Origin: Diplocarpon mali
Taxonomy: Eukaryota; Ascomycota; Leotiomycetes; Helotiales; Drepanopezizaceae
Length of the DNA stretch: 64,000 bases
Assembly (NCBI GenBank): GCA_024741835.1
Contig: JAENRP010000154.1
Location: 2,121-66,120, forward strand
Reading direction: 5' to 3'
A program made the position numbers and the translations under genes. The notes beneath the pieces are model-generated. The model was not told where the DNA came from and made no database searches. It saw nothing but the letters and a program-made list of their open reading frames with translations. Shown here one piece after another: positions 32,606 through 44,626 of this stretch; position 1 is the stretch's first letter; each line of letters starts with the position of its first letter.

Positions 32606-33523
32606 ATGCCCTCCTTCTCCAGCCTTGCCTCCGGCCTCGTAGCCGCTCTCCTCATCCGCCAAACCTCCGCTCATTTCCTGCTCAAGTATCCGGGAACTAT
32701 CGGCTTCGACGACGAGTGTTAGACCCTCTCCCCATTTTCTCTCCCCCCAACCGAGCTGACACCCCCAGTGGAATCCACTGCTCCCTGTGGCAGCTTTTCC
32801 GTCAACGTATGTAGGAGCCAGCACCTGTGCGAATCGGTGTCTTGGGATTCCAGTTCCCAAGTCATACCCTAGGACACGATCGATTTCGATATCTTTCAAC
32901 ATAGTAGAAACTAGGGCTAACTCGCTTCCAAGTTCTCCTCCAACCCCCTCACGCCCTTCCACGTAGCTGGCGACGCCATTGCTCTGCAAAGCACGCACCC
33001 AGACACCAAATGGCTCTTCCGCGCCACCATCGGCACTCCTACATCGGGAAACTGGACGGCGCTCTCGCCGGCCATTGCGCAGAGTAACCTGGGCGCCTTC
33101 TGCAGGAGCGATATCGTGGTTCCCGCGACGTGGGTGGGTATGAATGGGACGATTGGCATTGCAGCCGATTCGCCGGATGGGGTGCTTTACCAGGTATGCT
33201 TGAACTCCAGAGTCGGGGTGATGGGGTTATGGGCTCACGCTCGGTATGTTTAGTGTGCTGCTGTTACATACGTCCAAGGCGCTGCGACTGCAACACCCTC
33301 TGCGTGTAGCAATGCCACCGGCGTGACGGCGACTTATGTTGCGGATACGGTCCTCTCTTCCCTGCCCGCTTCCTCAACACCCACGACATCGGCAACAAAT
33401 GCGGCGAAAAGCAGCTCGGCTTCGAATCCTAATGTGCTGCCGACATACCAGTATTCCGGGTTGGCGGCGCTGGTCTGGGTAGGTGTTGTTGGGTCGGCAA
33501 CTTTTTTGGCTTGTCTCCTGTAG
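32606..33523 (+). CDS. BIM1-like copper acquisition protein, secreted and GPI-anchored
   Basis: Member of the Bim1/X325 family of LPMO-like copper-binding surface proteins, which bind extracellular copper through an N-terminal histidine and help uptake rather than cut sugars. Four exons (32606-32717, 32769-32806, 32933-33193, 33254-33523) join to 226 aa. Residues 1-22 are a signal peptide ending TSA, leaving H23 (HFLLKYP) as mature residue 1, the family's copper ligand. The pattern FHVAGDAIALQSTHP gives further family identity and another candidate His. A Ser/Thr/Ala-rich region follows, then a hydrophobic C-terminus (LAALVWVGVVGSATFLACLL) typical of a GPI-anchor signal. Being divergent from a metalloreductase supports a role in copper uptake. 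Confidence 0.92.
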
Positions 33524-33795
33524 AGACGTGGTCGGGTATGTGTATACATTCTGCAGGTAGAACGATTACTCGATAAGCTGGGTGGGGTGTCGTTAGAGGG
33601 CTGCTGAGTTGAGGCCTGGGATATGGTGTAAAGACCACCTCGGTCTCTCTGGGCGTAAATTTTATAAATAACAAATATCTGACATCTAGGTGCAAAGTAC
33701 ATTATGCAACGCAATGTTGGTGCTTGATGTCGTACGTCAAATTATATACCCCAGTTCGGACGCCCTCATGGCAAGTGGCCACTCACCCGGCCATT

Positions 33796-35373
33796 TTACA
33801 ACTCCTGGTGTTCCATCCCAGACATATCCGCGTCGCCGGTACTTGATTCATACCATTCGTTGGTCGTCCAGCTTACGATTAGCGCTTTTGCGTTCTCGGA
33901 AAGAGCGTAGTAGCCTGGATTTTCCTTGGGGAAAAACATGCCTAAGATAGTATTAGTTTTCTTGTTAGGTATCTCACTTGGCCTCTTTTTTCTCTGGACT
34001 CGGGAGCGAGAAATTCGGAAAACTTGGGCCATGGAGGGACACAGAGGTATAGACGGTGAAAAAGAGGTGTGGAAGACAAACTCATATGTGCTCCAGTCTC
34101 ATCCCCTACCGCGTCATTAATTGCCTCGTGCCAAAACTCCTTCCCACCAACCTTGCCATCCCGACCGGTAGGCAAATTACAGAATGTCCTCTGATTGCCA
34201 ATCACGCTTCCCACGATTGTGATCCCGTCGCTTTTACTCAGCGCCTTGCTCCCCAGCCGCGTATACATGTTTGCCCACCCAACTCCTAACTCCCGGTTCA
34301 AGGTCACCAGGCTCGAGACTCGTTTCCGCAGTTCCTCGCCTTTCATCAAGCACCCCACGAACTCGAGGTGTGAGCCGACCCATGACCAGCCGGCTGTGAT
34401 TTGGTCTCGCTTCATGTATGCTGCTGCGGCACCGCCTGCTACAGCTGCGCCTGCTCCAGCAACGGCGGCTAGTTTCCCCCATTTTTGCCAGGCTGGGATC
34501 GACGCTGCTGTGGGGGAAGTTGAAGCTGGGAGAGCGGCGACTGGGTCCTTTTTGACTTTACCGTCTTTGTCGACGTCGCCCGCAGCTTTGCCGCCCCATA
34601 TTGCGCCCGTCAGGCCCGACAGCTGTGTGAGAGCTGACGAAGCGGTGTTAAAGTGGTCCTCTGCACCATGAGCTACAACGCCAGGCGATATGCCGAGATA
34701 GGGCGTGTCGAAAGCTAGTACGCCGGCTATGTAGGGGAACATGAGCGAGTTGATAGAGGGGTCCTGGCCTTGGGGTTTGTCGGCAGAGGATTTCGAGGAG
34801 GGCCGCGAGATCGTGAGATCGGAGGTAATGGCTAGGAGAGTATCTGCGGCGACTATGCCGCCCATGGAGTGTCCGATTAAAATTGTGTGAACCGAGGGAT
34901 CGACGGTGGGTGAGGGGGTCGAGGAGGAGACTTCGATATCTATTACTTTCTCCAGCAGCCTGACGAGTGTAAGCTTCTCCTACATTTTGGAAGTTTCTGT
35001 ACAACTGTAGCCCAGATTCCGGTTGTCCTGAACCAGGCTCAATGTATGAATTCGAGTTAAAACAAGATTGAACTCGACCCAGACGTTTACCCCGGCCCCG
35101 CACTTGACTGAAACATATCACCTACCAATCTCTAAACCGACTTACGCACTCCGCCAAATCGCCCCTCGTCTCGAACTTCGGATACACGATGGCTTTCACT
35201 TCAACTTTGGGCAAAGCATGGCCTACCAGAGCCCGTAGATGCTCGGGGAAGCCTCCGAAAGTATCATCCCCTCCCTACCGATGATCAGGATTGTTATTCT
35301 GGCCAGAACGAGAAGATTTGTGAGGTCTTACCTTGAAGCCGTGGATAAAGCACAGCAGCAGTGTCTTCTTCAT
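33796..35373 (-). CDS. Alpha/beta hydrolase, DUF676/lipase-like
   Basis: Serine-hydrolase-fold protein of unknown substrate. Exons 35373-35332, 35274-35126, 34959-34082 and 33941-33796 join to 404 aa. The start MKKTLLLCFIHGFKGG carries the first strand and oxyanion segment (FIHGFKGGDDTFGGFPEHL). The nucleophile elbow is GHSMGG, and FDTPYLGIS follows as in DUF676/PGAP1-type lipases. The candidate acid and His lie in the C-terminal third (FWHEAINDAVGDETGAHMS). An Ala/Gly-rich hydrophobic stretch (LAAVAGAGAAVAGGAAAAY) may be a membrane anchor. The last exon is recognised by MFFPKENPGYYALSENAK. The gene is tail-to-tail with the BIM1-like gene, 272 bp apart, and divergent from the DUF7730 gene. 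The fold is sure; the reaction is not. Confidence 0.88.
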
Positions 35374-35945
35374 CGCGAATGTATCATGGCGTACGACTTA
35401 TGAACAGGTAGATATGGCACGCTCGCGTGTTGCCGTTCCATTCTACAGAGCTGCGTAGGTAAGCTTCTGGAGGCGGGAAGTGGGCGGAAGGGGCTGCGCT
35501 GATTGGGTAATTCCGGGACTAGCGCAGGTGGAGTGGAGCATCATGCCTCTTTTTTCTGGAAGCTTGTTACAGCCTGGATCTTCGAGGCGTCGAGTTACGT
35601 TACGCTCCAGTATCCTGCTCACATGAACCGTGCATCTCATATAATGACTCCTTTACCTGTCCAGCTTGTGATGATGCTTTGCTCTTCTGTCTATTTCTGC
35701 GCTTTGCGCATTCGTAAGCTTGCTTCAAAGATGTGTTGCTCCTTCCAGCGTGTTTGTATTGCAGCTGTCTGGGAATCATTGCTCGAGGCTATATGCGAGG
35801 CTATACAAAGCTACCAACAGGTACCTATGCCTATGCCTACCTCTTGCTCTTCTGTACTTCTCTTTTGAAGCAGTTTCGACTCTCACCGTACCATCTCATC
35901 ACTTCACGCCTCAGCCACGCTCTTTACCTCCTCGCACGCGCGCAC
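35374..35945. promoter_or_regulatory. Divergent intergenic region
   Basis: 572 bp between the minus-strand hydrolase and the plus-strand DUF7730 gene, presumably holding both promoters. No specific site identified. Confidence 0.4.
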
Positions 35946-36991
35946 ATGGCTCGAGACAAAGAACATAGACCCGCAGGTCTTACTGGGAAGGCCGTGTTTG
36001 GTTTCCTTAGTCTAGTCACAGGGCGTAGCAAAGAAGAGCCATGGGTCTCGAGTCCCGAATCAGACCGCAATCCTCATCGACGATACCCAGACGCAAGAAT
36101 CAAAAGCAATTACCAGCCTCCGCCAATCACCCCCTCTCGCGTCAAGAGACCACGGCCTCTTACTCCTTCCCCTGCAACGAAGAAGCTCTTCTTTCATGAT
36201 GAACAAGAGCAGTCGCCGCTGCTCAAGCTTCCCGACGAAGCGCTGAACTTGATATATCAATATGTTCTGGGCAACCGACTCGTCCACGTTGTAAGACTGA
36301 ACAGTGGGCTGCTCAGTCACACGGTGTGTCGGGTCAGAGACCCAAATCTCCATGAGCAGCGCCATGAGAAGTGCCATGAGCAGCGATGCCGAGGTCTCAA
36401 GCTCCCTACCGGTTTCCACATCAAACCTCCCATGGAGCAAGAGAACCTCCTCCCCCTTCTCCAAACATGCCGAAAAATGTAAGGCCATTTCTTGCTTCAC
36501 TCTCGTCTCCCCAAATACTAGATGATTTTCGAAACTCAAAGCATTACAGTTACTCCTCGGCAATTCACATCCTCTACAGTACCAACATCTTCGACTTCGA
36601 CAGCATAGAAAATCCCATTCGACTATCCACGACCCTCCTCCCGCACCGCTTCGACAGCCTCCAACGGCTCTCTCTCGATCTCCGTTTCTGCACTTCCTCG
36701 CGCCACAGTCAAGGTACACCTGCCAACGACTGCGCGCGCTGGGAGCGGCTGTGGCGCGTGATCGGGAGTATGAAAGGGTTGCAGGAGGCCTGGGTCAGGA
36801 TTGAGTGGCAAAAGGACGATGTGGGGTTAGTGAAGGAGAGAATGTGGTTGGACGAGTTGAGCATGGTACAGAGGTTGAGGACGTTTGTCGTGGAGTTACC
36901 CGGGCTGAAGAAACATGAGGTTCTTATTGATGAGGGGTTCAGGAGGTTGAATGGCGAGTGGGGGTTCGTCGTTACAAGGAGAAGTATGTGA
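35946..36991 (+). CDS. DUF7730 domain protein
   Basis: Fungal-specific protein of unknown function with the DUF7730 domain, often annotated as F-box-like. Exons 35946-36478 and 36550-36991 join in phase 2 (AT plus T makes Ile in CRKIYSSA) to 324 aa. Domain hallmarks: PLLKLPDEALNLIYQYVLGN near residue 93, LPLLQTCRK before the intron, then YSSAIHILYSTNIFDFDS and RFDSLQRLSLDLRF. The N-terminal about 90 residues are basic and probably disordered. I took the ATG at 35946 (MARDKEHRPAG) because the open extension upstream is hydrophobic and looks untranslated. No catalytic motif is visible. Such genes are frequent in large families in Pezizomycotina. Confidence 0.85.
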
Positions 36992-37453
36992 GTCGGAATG
37001 AGATTATGTCAAGAGGGGTAGACGTCTCGTTCGCGGGAAATCCTAGGTTCTGGGCTTCTGATTTCATAACGTCTCTCAATCTAGCCTTGAAAACTTCTCG
37101 AAACACCTTTGAAGGAGAAGCGGGAAGTAACATGGACAGTTTGGAAATCAGGAACATCTGGTTTTTAAGTCAATGCAATCTGAGTCGGACTGAAGTATCA
37201 ATGCAGCGTCGAGGACCGGTCAGTCGCACCTGAGAAGTTAGGCACAGATTTAGCTTCGCATGCGCATCATTCTTTAGGCGGGTTGCAGGTTCAGAAGTGG
37301 CTCTTCATTCCATGTTCGTATATCATACCCCATTTCGAATTGCCCCCCAATTCCATGCAGTATCAGCACAGCCCATGCAACCTCTAGTATCCGACTCTAA
37401 TACAAGGCGAGAAGAAGACAAACAGAGCTGACAAGAAAACAACGCACGGTCAT
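36992..37453. other. Intergenic between convergent genes
   Basis: 3' flanks of the DUF7730 gene and het-C. No gene seen. Confidence 0.55.
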
Positions 37454-40265
37454 CTAATAACCACCGCTATTGTACCCACTTCCCGGGTAGCCTCCACCAC
37501 CATAAGGCGGCTGCTGCTGCTGCTGTTGAGAGGGGTATTGTTTGCCATACGGTGGTTGTGGTGGGCCCCCTTGCCACCGTGGTGGACCTGGTGGGTAGAA
37601 ATTGTCGGGTCCTGGAGGAGGTGGGCCTTGATCGTAGCCACCTGGACCCCCATAAGAAGGCTGCTGATGATCAGGTGGGTAGGGAGCACTAGAAGGTGGG
37701 TACGGGGTTGGATAAGGAGATGGCCTTGCAGGCGGGAATGGAGGCTGTTGATAAGTTGCTTGCTGTGGTTGTCGTTGGTAGGGCGAGTTGTAATTGTATT
37801 CTTCAGGTTGGGGCTGCTGGTAGCTTCCTGGAGGTGGACCGCTGTTGTAACCACCCGGCAGGGAGTTAGGGTTCGGATAGCCGCCTGGGGAAGAGATTGG
37901 ACGGTCGTAGCTGGAGCTGCCTGGACGGACGTCGTTTGCGTACCCAAAGTTGGAGAATTGTTGAGTCATGCCTGTAGTATTTTGTGGCGATGGTGACGTG
38001 TATGCCAATGCTGCGCGGCCGTCCCTACCTTCCATGGCGCCAAGATCACGGCTGCGGATTTCTGTCCAGATACTTCCTGACGTCTTTCCGTGGCCGCCGA
38101 GAGCACCGTGGTCATGGACATGATCCAAGCCTCTGGATCCAGAGCCAGCGTCGCCCGAGGCCTTGTGGTTGTGGCCCGCTCTGACGGATGCTGAGCTGAG
38201 GATGTGGTTCAGTTGTCCGCGGTCTGGTTGCTCGTCTACCCATTTCCGGACGGTGTTGAACATGTTTCTGTGGATTTCACATTGCTCGTCGCGGAGGGCG
38301 GGATGATGGAAGGTACGGAGAATATCACGCATGACTTCGTCGGTCATGATACCTGGGTTCTCCCAAGCGTACAAAACTCGGCTAATTGCCGTGTTAACAG
38401 TGATCAAGGATTGATGTGCACCGAAATAGACTTACGGGGTGACATATTGGAGGATCGTTGTTGCAACACGGCCTGCACAGCCGTTAAGCCTGTTTGAAAA
38501 GTGGTCTTTGGAAAGCATGGAATGAGTCGGGTTGGTACAGTGAGGGTCGTTCCATGGCTCAAATTGCTGCTTAGCACTGAAAAGATATGGTCAGCGAATG
38601 GGATGGCAGCAAAATGGATATCGCGACGTGCCTTGCATCTAATACTGTCGACGAGCCCTCCTTCAGAGACTGTGAAACCGCATCAATGATCGGTCTGATG
38701 AACGGCGCAAGCAGCGACAGGATGAACACAGTGAGTGTCTCGCTGATCTTCTCAACCAAAGACTCCAAACCGGGAATCTTGGCAATGGTAGCACTGATTG
38801 CTTTTACAACCTTGTCTCTGAATTCCAAGATGGGGTAAATCCGCTTTGCAGTCTTAACGGGATCGAAGCTCTCGCTCATACCAGGAACCTCGTTGCCGGT
38901 GTGTCCCAGATGGGCACCAGGAGGACCTGCAAACGACGTCTGGACACTGCTTCTTGCAAGTGTGTTCTTATACTCCTGCTCAGCTGATTGCTCTTGCAGG
39001 CTTCTTGCAGTCGAGGCAAGGCTTCCACCCATTCCTGGAACTTGAGAAAGCAAGCTGATCAAGTTGGAAGCGCCGGCTCCTGAGCCGAAAAGACCACGCT
39101 GACCTGGACCGCCTCCAGCTTGGGCCTGTTCGGCTCCTTTAAGAGCAAGATCCATCTCCTCAACTTCCGTCTGGGTGAAGTGGTCTGTGGCTTCTCCGAG
39201 AACCGAGTGAAGGAAGTCAACAGCACCGAAAGTGCCAGTCACGAGAGGGTATATCTGATAACCTCGAATATTGATTGCAGTAGCAGATCCGGTGTGAGGG
39301 AAGACATCTCGATAGCCCAACTCACGAAGCGCTAGTTCACAGTAGTTGGTGTGGGCACCAAAATCTTCCATACAATGCAGGGCTTGTCCGAGGCACCGGA
39401 GAGCCTCGCATAGATCAGCTTCTTTACCCTTGGAGTTACCCGAGCCGTTTGTGTATATTCTGCCGAAGTGGATGCTTCTTTCAAGACTAAACTTGACATA
39501 ACCTGTGCTGGTGGCATATTGACCGCCATTTTCATTTGCTATGTAGCTGGGACTCAAACGTCAGTCATTGGACCAGATATTGAGGCCTGGCCTGCAGAAT
39601 AAATTCGGATAAATAGTTGCCAGTCTACTCACTTCTTCATTCCGGTGTTCATATCAACTTCAAGTTCAATGGGGTCAACTGGTCCTCTGAGTCGAGGGTC
39701 ATACTGTCTCGCATCCTTGTCATCGGCGTAGCCCTTCGGGTTGTCGATGTGTTCCTCTGGACGATAGACACCGAGACGTTCCTCGGTAACTTCGAATTCT
39801 TCAGTCGCATAGCCGAAAGACAAGAAACTGAGAACCCACACCTGGAATGCTTTAGTTCAGTATATGACTGATAGGGCGAGCGGCTTGACACACCAAGATG
39901 CGAATCGTCGGGGCCGATACGCCTTTCAAGCTGCCAACATCTACGGCCTGAGAGTAGTCACGAAGCCAGTTACCAAAATAAACACGCTTAACCATCATGG
40001 AAGTCCATTTATGACCCCTGATAAATGCCAAGCTCTTGAGCATATCCTCGATATCTAAGGTTTGTCAATTTTGAAAGTAACGAGATACCTCTAGGGTGAG
40101 AAAGAACATTAGATAATACATACCTCCATGGCGAAAGTTGCTTCCCTCAATTTGAGCAATCGAAGGGATATTTCCAGCGCCGAAGGCAGCAGCAGGAGTA
40201 GCAAAGACCAAAAGCAACAAGCAAGAGAGAAGGATCATAGACGACAAGCTCATAGAGTGCGCCAT
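37454..40265 (-). CDS. HET-C heterokaryon-incompatibility family protein
   Basis: Homologue of Neurospora het-C, a secreted or plasma-membrane-associated protein; polymorphic alleles trigger vegetative incompatibility. Exons 40265-40124, 40054-39894, 39841-39633, 39546-38632, 38576-38436 and 38381-37454 join to 831 aa. Residues 1-27 form a signal peptide (ILLSCLLLLVFATPAAA). Conserved core: FGAGNIPSIAQIEG, FIRGHKWTSMMVKRVYFGNW, YSQAVDVG, GVYRPEEHIDNPK, ALHCMEDFGAHTNYCELALR, HTGSATAIN and SVLGEATDHFTQTEVEEMDLAL. The intron at 38631-38577 starts with GC (AAG/GCACGT) and is the only junction that keeps the frame (SAKQQFEPW). The last about 200 residues are rich in Pro, Gln, Gly and Tyr. A 57-nt GTAGGG...ACTACAG segment at 38028-37972 could be an optional in-frame intron, giving 812 aa. 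Confidence 0.93.
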
Positions 40266-40957
40266 TTCGAATGCAGGTATTCAATGTTTTGCTGTTGTTG
40301 GTGGAAGAACTCAAAAACAAACTTAATTTGACGACGACAGAGAGATGCAGATGCGGTGGGGTAGCGGGGCTCGAGTGCTCGAGTAGGTGAATTGTCGCAC
40401 CCTACCCTGCCTTAATATCGTTCAAAAGCTGGCGCGGAATGGTAGATCGATGCCGACGGAGAAGGTGAATATTCTCTAGAGGCCGTGCCTTGTGGTTGTG
40501 ATGGCTACCTGAGCTCAAAAAAAATGGGCCTGACGAGTTTGCTGAGTTGCTGAGTTGCCGACCCGCAAAAAGCGTCACGTTTTGATTACCTTAACCACAG
40601 TGGGTGGATACCAGGCAATACTGGATGGACTCCGCCATCCTTGTAGATTTAAGTGGTCGTGGCAATCGCAACTTTTTGGGCCGAATTTCCCGACTGAAGT
40701 GTCTCCTGGTCAGATTAATCCTAGCTGGCGCGTCCATTTCATTTATCTCTCCTCCGGCTTCAGACATCTATCTTTCCTCCCACCTTCTCGTTCTTCTGTG
40801 CTTCCCAAGTCGCGGTCGTTTCCTCCTGACTCCTTTCCCCTGACCGGACATTTCCTCGCCTCTCCTGGACCGATCGTGCATCGGTCGCATCTTACTTGTG
40901 CTTGGACCCGAATCATCGCGATACTCCTTTTTAGGAGGGCAATCAAAAACCGCTGCC
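40266..40957. promoter_or_regulatory. Divergent promoter region, het-C and Scs7
   Basis: 692 bp between divergent starts; a ctcgagtgctcgag repeat lies near 40369-40383. The Scs7 leader (about 40740-40950) is pyrimidine-rich, as often seen in strongly expressed fungal genes. Confidence 0.45.
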
Positions 40958-42182
40958 ATGTCTCCTTCACGCACGCTCCCGACATTTTTGCAGAGTGAGG
41001 TCGCGGCGCACAACACCACGGAGAGCTGCTATGTTACCATGGGCACCCGTGTTTTTGATATCACAGACTTCCTCGACAGTCATCCAGGCGGGGAAGAACT
41101 CATCTTGGAGTATGGTGGCAAGGACGTTACGGCTATCCTGAAAGATCAGGACTCGCACACCCATTCGGATGCGGCATACGAAGTTATGGACGACTCTCTC
41201 ATTGGGTTTGTCGCGACGCAGAAAGCGATAGACGTCGCTGTTAAGAGCCAGCAGCCAGACAAGATGCTACCTCTACCGACGAAAGATGGTATGAAGGAGG
41301 AGGTTGAGGCCGGCTGCGCCCCCGACAGAATTCCAGTCTTCCAAGCTACCGGGATGTCCTCTGCAGAAGATCTTTCAAAGGAGACGGACCCTACCAGCGA
41401 TTACAAAACCCATAAATTCCTCGATCTCAACAAACCTCTGCTAATGCAAGTTTGGTTTGGCGGGTTCAGTAAAGAATTTTACCTCGAGCAAGTCCATCGG
41501 CCACGCCATTACAAAGGGGGAGAGTCTGCACCATTATTCGGCAATTTTCTTGAGCCCCTCTCCAAAACCGCATGGTGGATCGTGCCCACGCTCTGGCTTC
41601 CAGCTGTAGCGTATGGAACATACATCGCGTCGAAGGGCTTTACAAGCAGTGCCGCAGAGGCGGCCTATTGGCTGTTCGGACTGTTCTTGTGGACTCTGAT
41701 AGAATATATTCTGCACAGATTCTTGTTTCATCTCGATAAGTAGGTCCTCACAAACATACCTTCAATTTCCAGCTCTGAACTACATCAGGTGGCTCCCCGA
41801 CAATCGAGTTGCACTCACCCTCCACTTTTTACTTCACGGCATCCACCATTATCTTCCGATGGACAAGCTCAGACTTGTCATGCCACCGACACTTTTTATC
41901 GCACTTGCTTTGCCCTTTTGGAAGCTTGCACACGTCGTCTTCTATTGGGACTGGTCTATAGCTACCGCAGTCTTCTGTGGTGGAATTTTCGGATACATCT
42001 GCTACGACTTGACGCATTACTTCCTTCATCACCGAAATCTGCCTGCGTACTGGAGAGAATTGAAGAAGTACCACTTGCAGCATCATTTCATGGATTACGA
42101 GAGTGGGTTTGGGGTTACAAGCAGGTTCTGGGACGATATCTTCGGAACACCGCTTGCACCACCGCCGATAAAAACATTGTAA
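40958..42182 (+). CDS. Sphingolipid fatty-acid 2-hydroxylase (Scs7/FA2H)
   Basis: ER-membrane di-iron enzyme that 2-hydroxylates the very-long-chain fatty acid of ceramide. Exons 40958-41739 and 41789-42182 join in phase 2 to 391 aa. The N-terminal cytochrome b5 domain (about residues 8-85) carries HPGGEE and a later heme His (HTHSDAAYE region), so the enzyme has its own electron donor. The C-terminal hydroxylase domain shows the spaced His motifs HRFLFH (253-258), HGIHH, HYFLHH and HLQHH, with hydrophobic helices between (WWIVPTLWLPAVAYGTYIA, AYWLFGLFLWTLIEYIL). Length and domain order are as in yeast Scs7. It is divergent from het-C. Confidence 0.96.
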
Positions 42183-42655
42183 GATGTTTATAGGAATGCT
42201 ATGGAAGGAAATAGTGCTTGAGCGACGATATTATGAACTGAGAAACGGTAGACTGGAATTGAATCATCCATGCTGAGGCGTCTGGTGATTTTGGAAAGAG
42301 TATTATTCGGCCACTCAAGTTGTAAATAACGGGCTTAAAACTTTAACACCTAATAATAAGTTTCAATCCAAGAGAATCTGTTAAAATGCGCAGGTTCCAT
42401 TTGTACATCGGCTAAACGCTAGGCCAGAAACAATGTAGCGCAGGGCCACTAGGCGCCAAGCGAAACTGCCAGTCCGCCACCTCAAATCTTTCTCATCAGC
42501 CAGATGTCCATTAGATATCCTATTAATTAGGTAATTACTCACACATAACTTGACGTCGATATTCACAACCGAGGAACTTACAAAGCCTCTGATTGGCCTT
42601 TAGTAGTCGATACAGTACATCTCTCTCAACTGGAGGAACTATACTATTCAATATC
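42183..42655. other. Intergenic region upstream of splicing-factor gene
   Basis: AT-rich; includes a tgacgtcg element at about 42549-42556 (CRE-like) in front of the RBM39-like gene. No gene seen. Confidence 0.5.
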
Positions 42656-44626
42656 ATGTCAGCCCTTGATGTGGAGGCACTCCTCGACTCGACCGCGAAT
42701 GGAGCATCATCAGATCAAAATAGATCTACGAGAACCAGGGACTTAGATGATCGCCATAAGAACGATCGTAACGATCGACGTGATCGAGAGCGTACTCGTG
42801 AAGGGAGCAGGGACCGAGATCGCGATCGCAAACGCAGAGAGCGTAGCAGGACTCGGAGAGAAGCCAACGGAGACAAGGAGTTAATTGGAACACCTACCAG
42901 TGAGCATGGCAGTGCCCCAGGAAGTGTTAAGAGTAGGCGCAGAAGTCGAAGCCGTGAAGAAGACCGTCGACACTCACGCCGCCACAGAGACAGCCCCGAT
43001 GATGGAGGTCGTAGAGATGGTGATTTCTACAGAGGCAGTGGCCGTATTCGCTCGCGCTCGAGAAGTCCGAATAGATACTATCGTCCTCGAGGAGACCGAC
43101 GTGAACGAGATGAACCGGAGGGTGGCACGCCAAGAGAAGACCGTCGAAATAGAAATGAGGGACGCCGAGCAAGTAGAAGCCCAAAGAGAGAGAGCACACC
43201 CCCGTTGACTGAAGACGAGCGTGATCGCCGCACAGTCTTCGTCCAACAACTTGCTGCTCGTCTTAGGACTAAAGAACTGATAGCTTTTTTCGAGAAAGTT
43301 GGTCCTGTGAAGGAGGCTCAGATTGTGAAGGATAGGGTCAGTGGTAGATCCAAAGGGCATGTTATAACCTCGCAATTCGGCTTTTACCCGCTAACTGATC
43401 ATCCTCAGTGTTGGCTACGTTGAGTTTAAGAACGAAGAATCGGTCCCTGCTGCTATTCAACTCACGGGTCAAAAGCTCCTAGGAATTCCAATTATTGCCC
43501 AGCTTACCGAAGCCGAGAAGAATCGTCAAGTCCGCAACCCTGAAGCAACCACCAGTAACCCGAACCAGGTCCCTTTTCATCGACTCTATGTGGGTAATAT
43601 CCATTTCAGCATCACTGAAAGCGATTTACAGAATGTTTTTGAACCTTTTGGAGAACTCGAGTTCGTCCAACTGCAGAAGGAAGAGCAAGGTCGCAGTCGA
43701 GGCTATGGATTCGTCCAGTATGCTCCCTCCATGCAACTTTGCAGACACCCTATGCTGACATTCCGCAGGTTCCGAGACCCTGGCCAGGCTCGCGAAGCTT
43801 TGGAGAAGATGAATGGGTTTGATCTCGCTGGTCGACCCATTCGGGTTGGTCTTGGCAACGATAAGTTTACTCCTGAGTCTACCGCCAGTCTTCTGCAGAG
43901 ATTCCAGGGACAGAGCCATCAGCAACAATTCCAGGGTTCCGCATTTTCAGGTGCTGGCGGACGTGGCCCGCAAGCAGCCGGTGGAAGCAACTTTGATCGC
44001 GCTGGTGGTCGTGATAATGACAAAAGCTCTGGTGGTGCTAGTGCCTTGGATGATACGGATGTTGGCGGCGTAAACTTCAACAACTATAGTAGAGATGCAT
44101 TGATGAGGAAACTTGCCAGAACTGATGAGCCGGCTCCCGTCACCACAGGCCGCGACGAAAGAAGAGAAGTTACAAAGCCGAAGACTGAGGCTAAGGCATT
44201 GCCAGTGAATGTCAATATGGCCAGCAGATGTGTTGTGCTCAAGAACATGTTTGACCCTGCAGAGCACGTCCCTCCCCTCGAAGCACTTGAAAAAGTAATG
44301 CTGACAATTTTTACAGAGAAGAAGGTGATACTTGGGAAAAGGAATTGGAAGATGACGTTCGCGCAGAGGCAGAAGAGAAATATGGCCATGTTGTTCACAT
44401 TTCTCTAGATCCAAACTCCCAGGGCGATATATATCTGAAGTTCGACCGGGTTCAAGGAGGAGAGAATGCTATCAAGGGTCTCAATGGCAGGTATTTTGGC
44501 GGACGGATGATTAGTGCTACACCTGTCGTGGACGCAGTCTACAGCAGTTTGTTCTCTCGCACGTATGTTACAATCCCCACATGTTTGCTTGATGCCTTGC
44601 AATCTGGGTTTTCAAGACAGTCTTAG
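42656..44626 (+). CDS. RBM39/Rsd1-like SR splicing factor
   Basis: Nuclear RNA-binding protein of the RBM39 (CAPER) / fission-yeast Rsd1 type, coupling U2AF-type UHM contacts to pre-mRNA splicing. Exons: 42656-43356, 43409-43717, 43769-44263, 44317 onward. The first about 185 residues form an Arg/Ser/Asp/Glu-rich RS domain. RRM1 (about 191-268) has [15 protein letters not shown]2 (about 290-365) has [11 protein letters not shown] and [11 protein letters not shown]; a C-terminal UHM-type RRM (about 488-590) has [32 protein letters not shown] and [11 protein letters not shown]. Two introns (43357-43408 and 44264-44316) begin with GC rather than GT. The 3' end is uncertain: reading through gives 604 aa ending at 44626, but a GTATGT at 44563 may start a last intron. 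I chose [12 protein letters not shown] as the start because it is family-like. Confidence 0.9.

Noticed and set aside
37450..37996. Trp-rich frame on the plus strand opposite het-C
   Set aside because: It is the complement of the Pro/Gln-rich codons of the HET-C tail.
43357..43408. Using the GT at 43361 as donor for the first RBM39-like intron
   Set aside because: It leaves phase 0 and the next exon then reads into a stop at once; only the GC donor at 43357 keeps RRM1 in frame.
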